The notes under the pieces are model-generated. The model saw nothing but the letters and a program-made list of their open reading frames with translations, made no database searches and was not told the DNA's origin. A program made the position numbers and the translations under genes. Positions 36,839-48,400 of a DNA stretch of 64,000 bases are shown piece by piece. Each line of letters begins with the position of its first letter. The stretch's first letter is position 1. The stretch comes from Blastomyces gilchristii SLH14081 (taxonomy: Eukaryota > Ascomycota > Eurotiomycetes > Onygenales > Ajellomycetaceae). The stretch covers positions 794,539-858,538 of the forward strand of contig NW_003101681.1 in the NCBI RefSeq assembly GCF_000003855.2. The letters are read 5' to 3'.

Positions 36839-39800
36839 TCAAGCGCGGGAAACGCTTTTTGTGGTATGGTGAAAAGTTCAATCACAAAGAATTCAAGGAT
36901 TTATATTTTTTGCGCTGACCGAGAACGATGGGGAGGGAGAGGGGGTGTTGGTTGAACGGAGGTGAGCGCGTTGATGACTTCCACACAACACAAGGATATT
37001 TATTCGATTGACCAGGAGGATTATGGGTGACAAGCAGGATATAGATAACCGGGAGGCAGGGTATCGATCGAGGGGAGCGGGAATGCACACGAGGACGAGG
37101 GACGACGTGATGCGTTATTGAGGTGGAACTAATTGGCCGTGATTGTAGTTGTATTCCTTGCTCTCTCTCCTTTCACTCTTTTTCCCCAGCGATGTGTCTG
37201 TCGGCACGAGGTTGTGCGATAGGTAGGTAGTATTAAAACAAACGGTACGATGAAGCAGAGTTTTTTCTTTTGTGAGGTGATGAATAGATAGAGATGGATG
37301 GGTTGGTTCCAAGGTTTGATTGATGGGAGGAATCCCAGAGGAATGACAGCCACGAAACGGGTACTAGTTCAAATTCACGGAGCGAAAACAGGGCGTCTCG
37401 AGAAGAAGCGATCGCGATGGAGTTTGTTCGTAGGGAGGGGAGGAGGGTGAGTTGGAGGGGGACAAAGACGACAATAAATGACAATAAATGACGATTGACG
37501 ATTAACGTATACTTTTGGCCGTTTGGATATTCCGTGGACGGGATAGGGTGTCGCGGGAAGAGACGAGGGAGGGCCAAGGGGTGGGTGGGTGGGGTGACAA
37601 GAAGGGTCGAGCACCAGGCTCGTGGGAGAAGAAGAGAGAACAAGAAGAAGAAGAAACAAGAAGAAGAGAAGGGGGCTACAAAAGAGTGAATGGGCGCTGG
37701 TAGAGTTGCAGCGCGATGGATGCGATGAAGAAGACGAAGAAGAATAACAACAGAAGCAAAGGAATGAAGGAAGAAGATGTAGAGAGGCAGCGGTGGAGTT
37801 GGAGTTGGTTTAGTGGTTGCAGGTTGCAGGTTGCAGGTTGCAGGTTGCAGCGGTTGCAGTGGCTGTAGTGGTGTAGGTAGTGTACTCCGTTGCGTACGCA
37901 GCGTAGTGTAGTGTTAGTGCAGTGGTGTAGTCGTAGTGCAGTGCAGTGCAGTACTAAGTGTAGTGTACTGCGTAGTGTGTAGTGTAGTTTAGTGTAGTGT
38001 ACTCCGTAGTGTTAGGGAGGTTAGTTGGAGTTGGAGAAAAGAAGGAGTTGTCGTGATTTTTCTGTGGACCGGGAATCAGCGGCTGGATTCTGGATTGGAT
38101 TTTAGACGGACTTGGGCTCTTGAAGAGGCTGAGACGACGGGCCCCAGTTGCTGCCAGAACTGTATGTATGTATGTATGTATGTACCTGTATATGTACCGG
38201 TACCTGCGCCTGGCTGCGGGTCTGGGCTGGGCCGGCGTCAAGGGAAGGGTTCGGTCAATCTTTTAACTATTCTCTAGGGCTGAACAAAATAACCAAGCAG
38301 CCAATCCAGGTCCAGGGCATTCCAGTCATCTACTCTGCTGGGGACAATGACAAGAGTCTCAAAGAGTTTCAACCAGACCTCTCTCGGCTTGTTTCAAATG
38401 TCGCCGGCCTTATTTGCACCCAGTCTGGCCCAGTGCCTAGGTTCCGCTTAACGGGCACCAAACGGCGAAAAGCTGGGCTAGGCTAGAATACTTGATACAA
38501 AAGAGAACGAGTGGTCACTGGAATGTTGAAGGAAAATGAAATATATCTATCTGGGGTCAACCATTTCGCCTTCATTAGCTCCATTGCATATATTCAAAAC
38601 ATCTGTATGTCCACTGAACAGCGAACGCTCGCCGACAGCCAACCAATCCAACCAACAATTACCCAGCTCAGACAGACATCCAGTCCTCATTTAGTTTGTG
38701 AGAGAATCCTCTGATGCACCCAACAGAAGAAAAAAAAAAAAGAAAAAAGAGGGTCCCTTGTTTTAGACTTCGATTGTACAGTACAGATGCCCAACAACAT
38801 CAATACTAAACACAGAGAGAGAAGTATGTATAACCTTGACACAGTTTATTCTCTCTGCCTTATGGAGTAGAGTAGTTAGTTCTGTAAGGAATGAAATACT
38901 TCCTTTTCTTACCCTGATTTCTTCAAGAAGAATCCTCTCTCCCTCCTCTTCATTTTCTGATCTAATTTTCCAAAATATGACAGATCTCTCTCGGGTGTGA
39001 CATGGAACCAACTAGCTCTAGCATCTTTTGCGCGCGGCAACTCTCTCTCAAGAAGAATAATAATCTTGATGTACCGGTACATGCGCTCTCCTCCCCTCCA
39101 CTTCCCTCTCTAAAATTAGCCCTAGACCAGACTAGACCAGACCAGACTAGATCCTCGTTAAAGCAAAATACGGAGTACGCTGTATACGTAATATCTTCTT
39201 CGTAACTGAGCGATGAGACAGCCAGAGTATTAACGCCATCTCAGTATGAAAAAATAGGGTAGTTATAATAATAATAACCTTCCGCTCCAAGAAAGAAAGA
39301 ATAGACAAGAGCGTTAACAGCTTCAATGCAATGCAATGCAATTCAATTCAATTTATTAATCTCTGTCTATGCACGTTTGCATCTAGTTAGGTACCTTAAG
39401 AATTCCAGGTTACACTATGTGTATCTTTTTAAACCAATAAAAAGAGAAAAATTAAAGCGTTAGTCATTGCTATAAAGTTCTTACCAAGTGTACCTTGGTA
39501 ACTACTCAAACATATATATAAATCTCCATCTCATCTCCACCAGCCCTGTTTTTGTTTTATTCACCACCCACCCTAGGACAGCCCTATTCAACGTACCTTA
39601 CTGCGTACTACTGCTATAGTTATATGTAGGCATATTGAGTTGGTCATAGCTACACACCTGCACATACAACATATACACATAAATGGGCACAAGAGATCCT
39701 ACCGGCTTCTGTATCTACCGCGAGAAAAGTGATATGAGATGAATGACTATTGCCACACTCTGGCTTTGCTAGAAACCTTACGTACCCTTTGAAATAAAAT

Positions 39801-40275
39801 AGTCCAGCTGAATATATTTTTCTTGAATTCTCCCAGGTTTCCTGGTCATGCATGTCAATCCCGCTCGCTCTGTCCCACGGGCCTGCTGCTAGCTAGGAAG
39901 AGAAGGGCAAGGAGGAGAGGTAGGTCGGAAACAGGGAAACAGGGAAACAGGGTAGAAAAATGCCGCAACCAAAAATAAAAAATAGGGTAAAAAAGGAGGA
40001 CAAGAAAAACTCTAGCAAGGTGAAAAGGGAGAAAAGTATAACTATTGGTTTGCGCAGAAGGAAAACGCCCTACGCAGTAGATATATCGATGCATAGGCGG
40101 AGCATAGGTCCCGCAGAATAATAATAATAACATCATGATAAAATATACAAATGCCGCATAGATATCTTCCACCTGCTCACACTCCCGTCGCCAAGCCAGA
40201 AAGGAAAAGAAGCCAAAAAATAAAAATAAAAAATAAAAATAAAATTCCACGCCCCTACAATCTAACGCATATCTC
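36839..40275. other. Region upstream of sho1 and downstream of the p24-like gene
   Basis: About 3.4 kb. It contains the sho1 promoter and several simple repeats listed separately, a TATG array near 38161–38183, and TACTCCGTA at 38000–38008 and (reverse) 39169–39177. Purine-rich tracts occur at 37620–37760. No supported gene. Confidence 0.45.
37817..38015. repeat. Degenerate G/T-rich tandem repeats upstream of sho1
   Basis: The stretch begins with five tandem copies of the heptamer GGTTGCA (about 37817–37850). It grades into irregular repeats built from GTAGT, GCAGT and TGTAG units up to about 38015, including two TACTCCGT-containing units. The array lies about 1 kb upstream of the sho1 start. 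Confidence 0.8.
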
Positions 40276-41168
40276 CTACACCTCCCTCCTCCTCTCCAAT
40301 CTCCTAACCCCCCTCTCCACTCTCTCAATCCTCCCCTCCCACTCCGCCCAAACCTCGCTCCCCCCCAAAACCCCAACCTCCACCCACCGCTTCGCCACTA
40401 GCGCACTGCGCGCCCTCAGCTCCGCTATTTCAGCTGCCTGCTGCTCCTGCACAGCCGCTAGTCGGTCTAGACGTGGTTGTAGCTCTATCAGGGAGGCGGA
40501 GAGGGAGGCGGGGGGGATGGGGAGGTCTTTGAGCGAGGTGAGGCGGGAGGCGGTTTCGGGGAAGGCGGAGGCGTAGGAGAGGATTATGGAGGTTAGGGCC
40601 TGTTGGGAGAGGGATGTGGGGATTGTTGGGGGATGCGATGCGGCGGATGAGGAGGAAGAGGTGTTGGTGGGGTGGATTGATTGGAAGAGGTCTGGGAAGC
40701 GGGAGTCTGTGGTTTTGAGGTGAGGGTAGGGGTGGGTGGTTAGTTAGTTCTTCTGATTGAGTTTCGTGGGTGTAATTTTAAAAGGGGTTGTTGTATAGAG
40801 CACGTAGGGCCGTAAACTTATTATAAAAAAGAGACATAGAAAAACACAAACGAAATGTGGGAAGAATAAACAAAGAAGGAAAAGAATAACGTACAAAGTC
40901 CCAAAACATCCCTCACAGCCGGCACTCTATCTGCCAGCGTCTTCAATTCATACTCCAGCCTCGCCAACCGCGTCGTCACTGGCTTCTCACCTTCGCCAAC
41001 ACCCGTCGCCGTTGTCAGCCGTGGCGGTTCCCCCGTCCAGCTCGCCTCGCCCGTTAACAGGTACTCAATCCTGCGTAGCCGCGACTTTAGTAGCTCGATC
41101 GTGTCCGCTGCCGTCTCTGTCGATGTGGGAATGGACGTGGGTCCCGGTGTAGATGCCTGGTTCGCCAT
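40276..41168 (-). CDS. ro-10: Dynactin p24-like subunit (RO-10 type)
   Basis: Two exons, 41168–40895 and 40706–40276, joined across a 188-bp GT–AG intron, give 234 residues. The N-terminal block TIELLKSRLRRIEYLLTGEA, then RLARLEYELKTLADRVPAVR, matches the Neurospora RO-10 / dynactin p24 (DCTN3) family. RO-10 is part of the dynactin shoulder arm and is required for dynein-driven nuclear distribution in hyphae. Exon 2 continues with YSRFPDLFQSIHP, SYASAFPETASRLTSLKDLP, RLDRLAAVQEQQAAEIAELR and a C-terminal helix (VWAEWEGRIERVERGVRRLE). Heptad-like spacing throughout predicts coiled coils. The protein size fits the family. This is the last intact gene before the AT-rich compartment, about 0.9 kb from its edge. 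Confidence 0.88.
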
Positions 41169-41657
41169 GGTTATAGGTGCGGATGCGGGATCCGTGTTGT
41201 GCTATGGGCAAAGAGGGACAGAGCGTGTCAAGAGTATTCTTCTTTTCAAGTTTGTTACTATTATTATTGTTGTGGTTGCTATTATAAGTCTGGGGTGGTC
41301 GTTTCGGTCATGCGTTGAGGGAGGGGTTGCGTATCTTGAAGGTAGGTGAGTGGTGCGGAGGAATTGGGTCGTTCGTCAATTGAAGGCCACGGGGTTGCTC
41401 AATGCGCGAGATCATACAAATAGATGGAGAGCCAATTTGTTCTAGCTCTGCGTCCGCGAACCTTTTTATTGAGTTTCTGCTCTTGTTCGTCTGTCTTTGG
41501 TGATGTTTGAGAACTGGTACAGCTATGGGAAGAAGAGCTTTTGAGAACTGTTAGCATTGTGGCTATCTAGCCCCTGGTTTCACTCGATCAAATGCGGACA
41601 GTAACCGGCTAATAATACAATTAGCAGAGCAAATCAATATATCGGGCAAGCACTTAA
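41169..41657. other. Promoter side of the p24-like gene
   Basis: About 490 bp of ordinary composition upstream of the dynactin p24-like gene. No further gene is visible. The remaining non-relic sequence between the last intact gene and the AT-rich block is here. Confidence 0.5.
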
Positions 41658-42026
41658 TTGATCGATACACCTGTAGCAGCTATGTGTAGCTTGTCTGGTG
41701 GCGAACTGCAGCGTGTCGCGATAGCAGGAGTGATTCTCAAAAACTCGAAGATTGTCCTCCTGGACAAAGCCACCAGCAGTCTAGACAGCGAGATCGAAGT
41801 ATGTGTGCAACAAGGATTGAAGCAGCTCTGTGCTGGTCCGACTACGATTGTTATTATATTGCGTAAATAGGTCTCTCCAGGCCGCAAGCCACTGTCTCTT
41901 ACTAACAGTTCCTTCTATAGGCATCGCCTATCTACTGTCATGGATGCGGATCAGATTCTTGTAGTGAAGGATGGGAGGATTTTGGAGAGGGGAACACATT
42001 CTGAACTGCAAAGGATATTACTATAG
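41658..42026 (+). pseudogene. Truncated ABC-transporter ATPase (ABCB/HMT type) relic
   Basis: Only the end of a nucleotide-binding domain survives. The frame from 41658 contains the ABC signature LSGGELQRVAIA and a Walker B region KIVLLDKATSSLDSEIE, in which the catalytic Glu after Asp is replaced by Lys. It then gives TTIVIILRK and a stop. After what looks like a decayed intron (acceptor at about 41919–41920) the frame resumes with [20 protein letters not shown] and [13 protein letters not shown], then a stop. The H-loop His is present in HRLST. The two halves are out of phase by one across the putative intron, so the gene is frameshifted as well as truncated. No Walker A or membrane domain is found upstream. 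It lies right at the edge of the AT-rich compartment. Confidence 0.85.
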
Positions 42027-42204
42027 TCTGTGCAAACTACAAGGTATTTTTTACAGTTGACCTGATGGAGAACCAATCAGATATTTAATCCGATGTCTTT
42101 CATTATTTTTAGCTGCCACACTTGGCGCGCGCCTGATACTGATGCTGTAGGCTACTGGGGCAAAAGAGCTCAATCACTAGAAGGGCCGATCAACCCGCCA
42201 ACAG

Positions 42205-43135
42205 ACGTGTATACAGAAAACTTGACCTCGCTAAGTGCGCCACTTGACCTCGTTACATAATCATGACCCTGACCTCACACAATACAGTAATAATCAGTTG
42301 ATAATTGACTTTCAATCTTTCAATTCACTCATTCATTCAGCTCATCAATCAATCAAAGCATGTATAGCTGATTCATAATCAATTTAATAGACAGATAAAT
42401 TCATATAGAATATAAAGAGATGTTTTACAGAATTTTAAAATATATCAAGATAAAAATATTTAATAATTGATTTTAAATTGATTTTAAATTGATTCTGAAT
42501 TGATTCTGAATTAATTATAGTAATAAAAATAGATTTAATCTATATATTTAAGTAATTAATAATTGATTGAAAATCAGTTGATAATCAATTCAGTATTATT
42601 ATTAAATTCAAGAATAATTTCAGTATTAAATTGATTTTAAATTAATTTTAAATTGATTATAGTAATAAAAATAGATTTAATCTATATATTTAAGTAATTA
42701 ATAATTGATTAAAAATCAGTTGATAATCAATTCAGTATTATTATTAAATTCAAGAATAATTTCAGTATTAAATTGATTTTAAATTGATTTTAAATTGATT
42801 CTGAATTAATTATTAATTAATTATAGTAATAAAATAAATTCAATCTATATATTTAAGTAATTAATAATTGATTGAAAATCAGTTAATAATTAATTCAGTG
42901 TAAATTATATAAATACTTACTTTATTATTAAATTCAAGAATAATTTCAGTACTAAATTAATTTTAAATTGATTTTAAATTGATTATAGAATTGATGGTAA
43001 ATAATTAAGAAAGAAAGAGTGGTTTCAAATTATAAGAAAAGATGTATTGAGTGAGATCAGATAGTGGCACAGGCCACATTTACAAGATCAGCTTACATAA
43101 CAAGGTCAAGTGACACACTTAGCAAGGTCAAGTAT
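42205..43135 (+). mobile_element. TIR element, copy 1 (forward)
   Basis: The left end reads GTATACAGAAAACTTGACC and continues with a second CACTTGACC 26 bp further in. The right end is the reverse complement of the same design (AAGGTCAAGT followed by a CACTTAGCAAGGTC block). The interior has no coding capacity and is built from A/T-rich motifs (TTAATTGATTTTAAATTGA) around an internal unit repeated three times with starts near 42518, 42660 and 42823. GTATAC at the ends suggests TA or TATA target duplication as in Tc1/mariner-type MITEs; that class is an inference. Confidence 0.75.
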
Positions 43136-43963
43136 GTATACAGAAAACTTGACCTTACTAAGTGTATCACTTGATCTCATTATATAAGCTGATCTTGTAA
43201 ATATGACCTGTGTCACTATCTGACCTCACTTAATACATCTTTTCTTGTAATTTGAAATCACTTAATTATTTATCATCAATTCTACAATCAATTCAAAATC
43301 AATTTAAAATTAATTTAATACTGAAATTATTCTTCAATTTAATAATAAAGTAAGTATTTATATAATTTACACTGAAATGATTATTAATTGATTTTCAATC
43401 AATTGTTAATTACTTAAATATACAGATTGAATTTATTTTATTACTATAATTAATTAATAATTAATTCAGAATCAATTCAAAATCAATTTAAAATCAATTT
43501 AATACTGAAATTATTCTTGAATTTAATAATAAAGTAAGTATTTATATAATTTACACTGAATTGATTATTAATTGATTTTCAATCAATTGTTAATTACTTA
43601 AATATATAGATTGAATTTATTTTTATTACTATAATTAATTAATAATCAATTTAAAATCAATTAATAATCAATTTAAAATCAATTTAAAATCAATTTAAAA
43701 TTAATTATTAAATATTTTTGTCTTAATATATTTTAAAATTCTGTAAAATATCTCTTTATATTCTATATGAATTTATCTACTTATTTAATTGATTATGAAT
43801 CAGTTATACATGCTTTTTAATTAATTGATAAGCTGAGTGAATAAATGAATTAAAAGATTGAAAGTTAATTATCAACTGATTATTACTGTATTATATAAGG
43901 TCAGAGTCATAATTATGTAACAAGGTCAAGTAATGCACTTAGTAAGATTAAGTTTTCTGCTTT
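43136..43963 (-). mobile_element. TIR element, copy 2 (inverted)
   Basis: This copy shares the GTATAC end of copy 1 (about 43136–43141) and runs as the reverse complement of copy 1. It opens with ACTTGACCTTACTAAGTG and ends near 43963 with AAGATTAAGTTTTCTG. Inside are two reversed copies of the internal repeat, near 43405–43460 and 43590–43645. It has no coding potential. The 22-bp spacer to copy 3 (TTTTTATCAACAGATAG) is the only non-repeat sequence between them. Confidence 0.75.
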
Positions 43964-43981
43964 TTATCAACAGATAGAAAG

Positions 43982-44589
43982 TAGAAAACTTGACCTTGTT
44001 ATATAATCATAACTCTGACCTCGCATAATACAGTAATAATCAGTTGATAATTGACTTTCAATCTTTCAATTCACTCATTCATTCATTCATTCAGCTTATC
44101 AATCAATTAAAAAGCATGTATAACTGATTCATAATCAATTAAATGAATAGATAAATTCATATAGAATATAAAGAGATGTTTTACAGAATTTTAAAATATA
44201 TTAAGATAAAAATATTTAATAATTAATTTTAAATTGATTCTGAATTAATTATTAATTAATTATAGTAATAAAAATAAATTCAATCTATATATTTAAGTAA
44301 TTAACAATTGATTGAAAATCAATTAATAATCAATTCAGTGTAAATTATATAAATACTTACTTTATTATTAAATTCAAGAATAATTTCAGTATTAAATTAA
44401 TTTTAAATTGATTTTAAATTAATTTTGAATTGATTGTAGAATTGATGATAAATAATTGAGTGATTTCAACTTATAAGAAAAGATGTATTAAGTGAAATCA
44501 GATAGTAACATAAGTCACATTTACAAGATCAGCTTACATAACAAGGTTAAGTGATGTACTTAGCAAGGTTAAATTTTCTGTATACACGT
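43982..44589 (+). mobile_element. TIR element, copy 3 (forward, shorter)
   Basis: In the same orientation as copy 1. Its left end lacks one of the two CTTGACC blocks (AGAAAACTTGACC runs straight into TTGTTATATAATCAT), and it has only one internal unit. Its right end is complete: AGCAAGGTTAAATTTTCTG and then TATACACGT, mirroring the ACGTGTATAC at 42205–42214. Outer ends of copies 1 and 3 therefore match each other as an inverted pair. Confidence 0.75.
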
Positions 44590-44882
44590 CCGAGCGGTAT
44601 GATTAGTCAGCTTAGCACGTGCCTCTAGGTATTAATATAGTGATGAGTTATGTAATCTAGAGAGATTATCACAGATAATACACAATAGTTATCATAGTTA
44701 ATATCTCTTCTTAAGATAATAAGAATTATATACGAAAACACTCAATTCATCAAAATAGTCTGTTAAAATTAAATATATATGTAAAATTAATCATTTCTGG
44801 CTTTTCTGCCTGTAAGATCTAATAAAATCATGAATTATATAAATATCACAGTATCTACAAATTTAATAAGTTTATTCATTAT
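44590..44882. other. AT-rich spacer before the Gypsy LTR
   Basis: About 290 bp between the TIR-element cluster and the LTR. The first 50 bp (CCGAGCGGTATGATTAGTC onwards) keep more GC than the rest and resemble the A-box part of a tRNA-like sequence, but I cannot find a matching B box. The rest is AT-rich without features. Confidence 0.35.
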
Positions 44883-45203
44883 TATAAGAGGTCTACGCTG
44901 AATAGATCAGTATAATATTAATAGATCTTATATAACAAAGAGAAAAACATTAAAGAAGAAAAAGAAAGAGAAAGTGTAGAAATCAGTAATCAGAGTGAAT
45001 ATTTATACATATATGTAATAGTATATATAGTGAAGCTTCAGAGCAGAAGAATCTATATATGTTCATAATAACTAAGAATTGACAATTGAGAATGACTGAG
45101 AATCAGAGTGTATATGTTTAATAGTGAAATAGAAGAATCTATGAAGTGAAGTAGAAGAATCTATGAAGTGTAACAGAATAGTCTATATAATTGATCAGGC
45201 ACA
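44883..45203 (-). repeat. 3' LTR of the chromovirus (minus orientation)
   Basis: 321 bp, aligned without length change to the LTR at 50329–50649. In element orientation it begins TGTGCCTGATCAATTATATA and ends CTTATA, where the terminal TA may be a mutated CA. Differences between the two LTRs that I checked are transitions, for example GTCTACGCTG against GTCTACACTG. Confidence 0.9.
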
Positions 45204-45249
45204 GCTCATTATATTAGCTTCCTTCTTTCAGAAGCAGTTCTCATTAGTT

Positions 45250-45400
45250 AAGAGTCACTGTTTTAAATAATATAAAACTCAGAGTTCAGATTAGTTAATC
45301 ATAGCTAACTCATTTTATAAGATATTATCAGCTGCAGCTGTGAAGTCTCTTATTAAGAATATTCTCAATCTCTCACTCAAGCTCATTATCTTCTTCTAGA
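45250..45400 (-). pseudogene. Chromodomain relic at the end of pol
   Basis: On the minus strand, after the integrase C-terminus, the frame gives EEDNELE, stop, EIENILNKRL, a short gap with stops, YLIK, stop, VSYD. This lines up with the chromodomain pattern of acidic lead-in, E-x-E-x-I-L, basic stretch, YLVKW and GYD. The aromatic-cage Trp of YLVKW is converted to a stop. Chromodomains of this group direct integration into heterochromatin. Confidence 0.7.
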
Positions 45401-48400
45401 AGGTCTGGTGACTGTCAGTCAGAAGTCAGTTGAGAAGAGAACAGATTAATAACAGTGTAACAGAGTAAGCTTGTATAAAATACATTATGAATTTCTGATA
45501 ATGTGTCAAGACAGTAGTTATGACTATCTAGAACTTCTATCACTTTATACTTAATATGATGATAATCTAGTGTATGAGATGAATGTATGATTTGTATATT
45601 CTTAAGATTCAATCATATCAGATCTTCTATCTTATATTGTTCAGTGAAGTCTCAGTGAACATTAATTTAATTCTCTTAATCTTGTTTCACAGTTGTCATG
45701 AAGATCTCTACTCAATCACAGACATCTCAGAGCTTTATTACTATACTGTCAACAATCTGAATCAGACTGCAGAGATCTGATGTGAACTGTATGATCTCTA
45801 GAAGATTCAACACTTTCATATAATATTCATATATAAGGAAGAATAGACTTATATCTGTTAAAATAGCATCTCAACTGTTGATAGCAACCTCTGTATGTAG
45901 AAGAAGATCATGTCAATCATCTTATAAGTGATTGTAGAACTTATGAAGATAATTCTTCATGATCTGAATTGTCTGTTCTGATACATCATCAGTCTCAAGA
46001 TAATAGACAGTTAATAGACAGTATATAATCTTGAGAACTTGACAGATTCTTGTTCAGAGAGTGCTCATAAATTGACAGCTCTGATCTGATACTATAGATC
46101 TTAGTAATTCATATATCTGATAGAATGAGCTCTGTAGAAAAGCTTCAGCAACTTATTCAGTATTTATCTTATCACAAGATTTCAATATTACATCTTTACT
46201 CAATTAATTCATGATGATCAGAATGTTTCTACAATTCTTACTCTCAGATAGATTGATAGTGAAGTCAATTACTATATCTTATCAGATTCTATCAGAGACA
46301 TTGAGTGATTTCAATAGATCTTTTCTACAGTTCTTTCATAAGATAGTAGAAGAACAGTGATTGCAGTTTCAGATAAAGTATCTGATACTGTTTAATATTT
46401 CAGATTAGTAGAACTCTTGAGAGATCATTCTATATAGTTGTTCACAGTCTGAATAATCAGTTATATATGAATCATGCATCTCTTGCATTATCTGAGTGTG
46501 TAAGAGTTTAGAGTGAGAGACTCAGTATTATTCACAGAATTGTAGAGTGTTATTATCATTGATTGAGTATTCTGAGATATCAGTTCTTATATATAGTTCT
46601 GAAGAAAATCAGAGTGCTTCTTGATATACTGCTTCAGTGAGAGTCTGAAGAAGTTCATCTGTCTGAGCTGCTATATATCACAGTTCATTCAGTGTAGAGA
46701 AAGTGAAGATATCAATGACAGTTCTAACTGAAGAAGCATGTATAGTTCTAATCAGAGAAGTATGTATAGTGCTATGAACTGTTTCATCTTGATTAACTGA
46801 TATCTTTGAGTTCAAGAGTCAGTGCTCTCAGTTCATTCAATGAGTATCTGTTACATTGAATAGTATATCTTACTCTTGTTATAAGAGAGCATTTGTCATC
46901 AAGTTCTGACTATCAGAATGATAGTGTATTATAAAATGAAAGCAGCTTAAGAACTCAGATCATCACATCTGTTATTCAGTGAGTTTATAGATAGTTATAA
47001 AGTATTTAAGATTCTTATAATCTATGATTATCTCAAATTCAGAGATACTTTGAAGTTCAGAGTTTCATTCTTCTAAACAGTATACAATTGTGAGAAGTTT
47101 CTTGTCATAGATCTTATAATTACATTCAGTAAGACTCAGTTTCTTAGATATGAAGACACATGATTATAGAATATCTTCATTATCATATTATAATATCACT
47201 TCTTCTATTATATAGTCAGAGAAATCAGTCTCAACAACTGTCTTACAATCAGAATCAAATGTTATTAGTAGAGAGATATTAATGAATATCTTCTTCATCT
47301 GTATAAATACAGCTTTAATATCTGCTAATCATTGAAATACTGAGTCTTTCTTAGTAAGATCTGTAAGTGATCTCATAATATCTGAGAAGTTTTATATAAA
47401 TTGCTGATAGAAGTTAGTGAATTCAATGAAGCTTTATACATCTTTCACAGTATATGAAGCTTCTCATTCAAGAATAACAGAGATCTTCTCAGAATTCATT
47501 CAAATTCTTCTTATCAGCTTCTATGATGAAACCTAAGTATTTAGTACTCTAACTTTGAAATCATACTATCATATCATATAGGTCTACTCTCATAGCATGT
47601 ATACTCTCATATATACTCTGATATCTTTCTGAATTTATTAGTGAAGATAAGAATGTCATCTAGATAAGTAGATACAAACTCATCAAGAAAATTTTGAAGT
47701 ACTCAGTTGATATACTTCTGAAATATACTGAGAGTATTAGTCAGTTCAAAGAGTGTAACTATTCATTCAAAGAGATTATAATATATTTAAAATACTGTAA
47801 GTCATTCATCTTCTTCAGTGATGCAAATCTTATGAAATACAGTGATGATATCTAACTTTATAAATTATTAAGCTCATCTAATCTGTGCTAGAGTTTCATT
47901 GATAAGAGATAAGAGATATCAATCTTTCTTTGTCAATCTGTTCAGATCTCAGTAGTTCATACAGAATTGAAGTTCTTTATCTGACTTCTTTACAAAGAGA
48001 ATAGAAGCTGCAGTGAAAGAGTTACTAATATGTACGAATTTCTTATCTAACAGATTATTGAGTGTCTTTTAGAGAAGAAGAAGTTCATCTCAAGATATAT
48101 TATAAAGAGAATCTCATGATAATTCAGAGTTCTTATTATTTTTCTTTTCTAACTTGATACTGTGATTCACTTCTGAACCTCATAAGAGAGGTAGATTTAT
48201 AGTATTATTATCTTACCAGAAGATATCTAGATATTCATAATATTATTAAGAGAGTTTTATACAAGAATCTGTTATTGTAACACAGAATAACTTTTCTAGA
48301 GTCTTTTTAATATCAGTCAGACTGATGAAATAGATTGATATATAATTCTGCTATTGATAATTCTTTCAGTAACTTCTTTTTCTGAGCATTTTATAGGTGT

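Noticed and set aside
42205..44589. CRISPR-like array suggested by repeated short motifs
   Set aside because: Repeats are not regularly spaced with unique spacers, and this is a fungal nuclear sequence; TIR elements explain the pattern.
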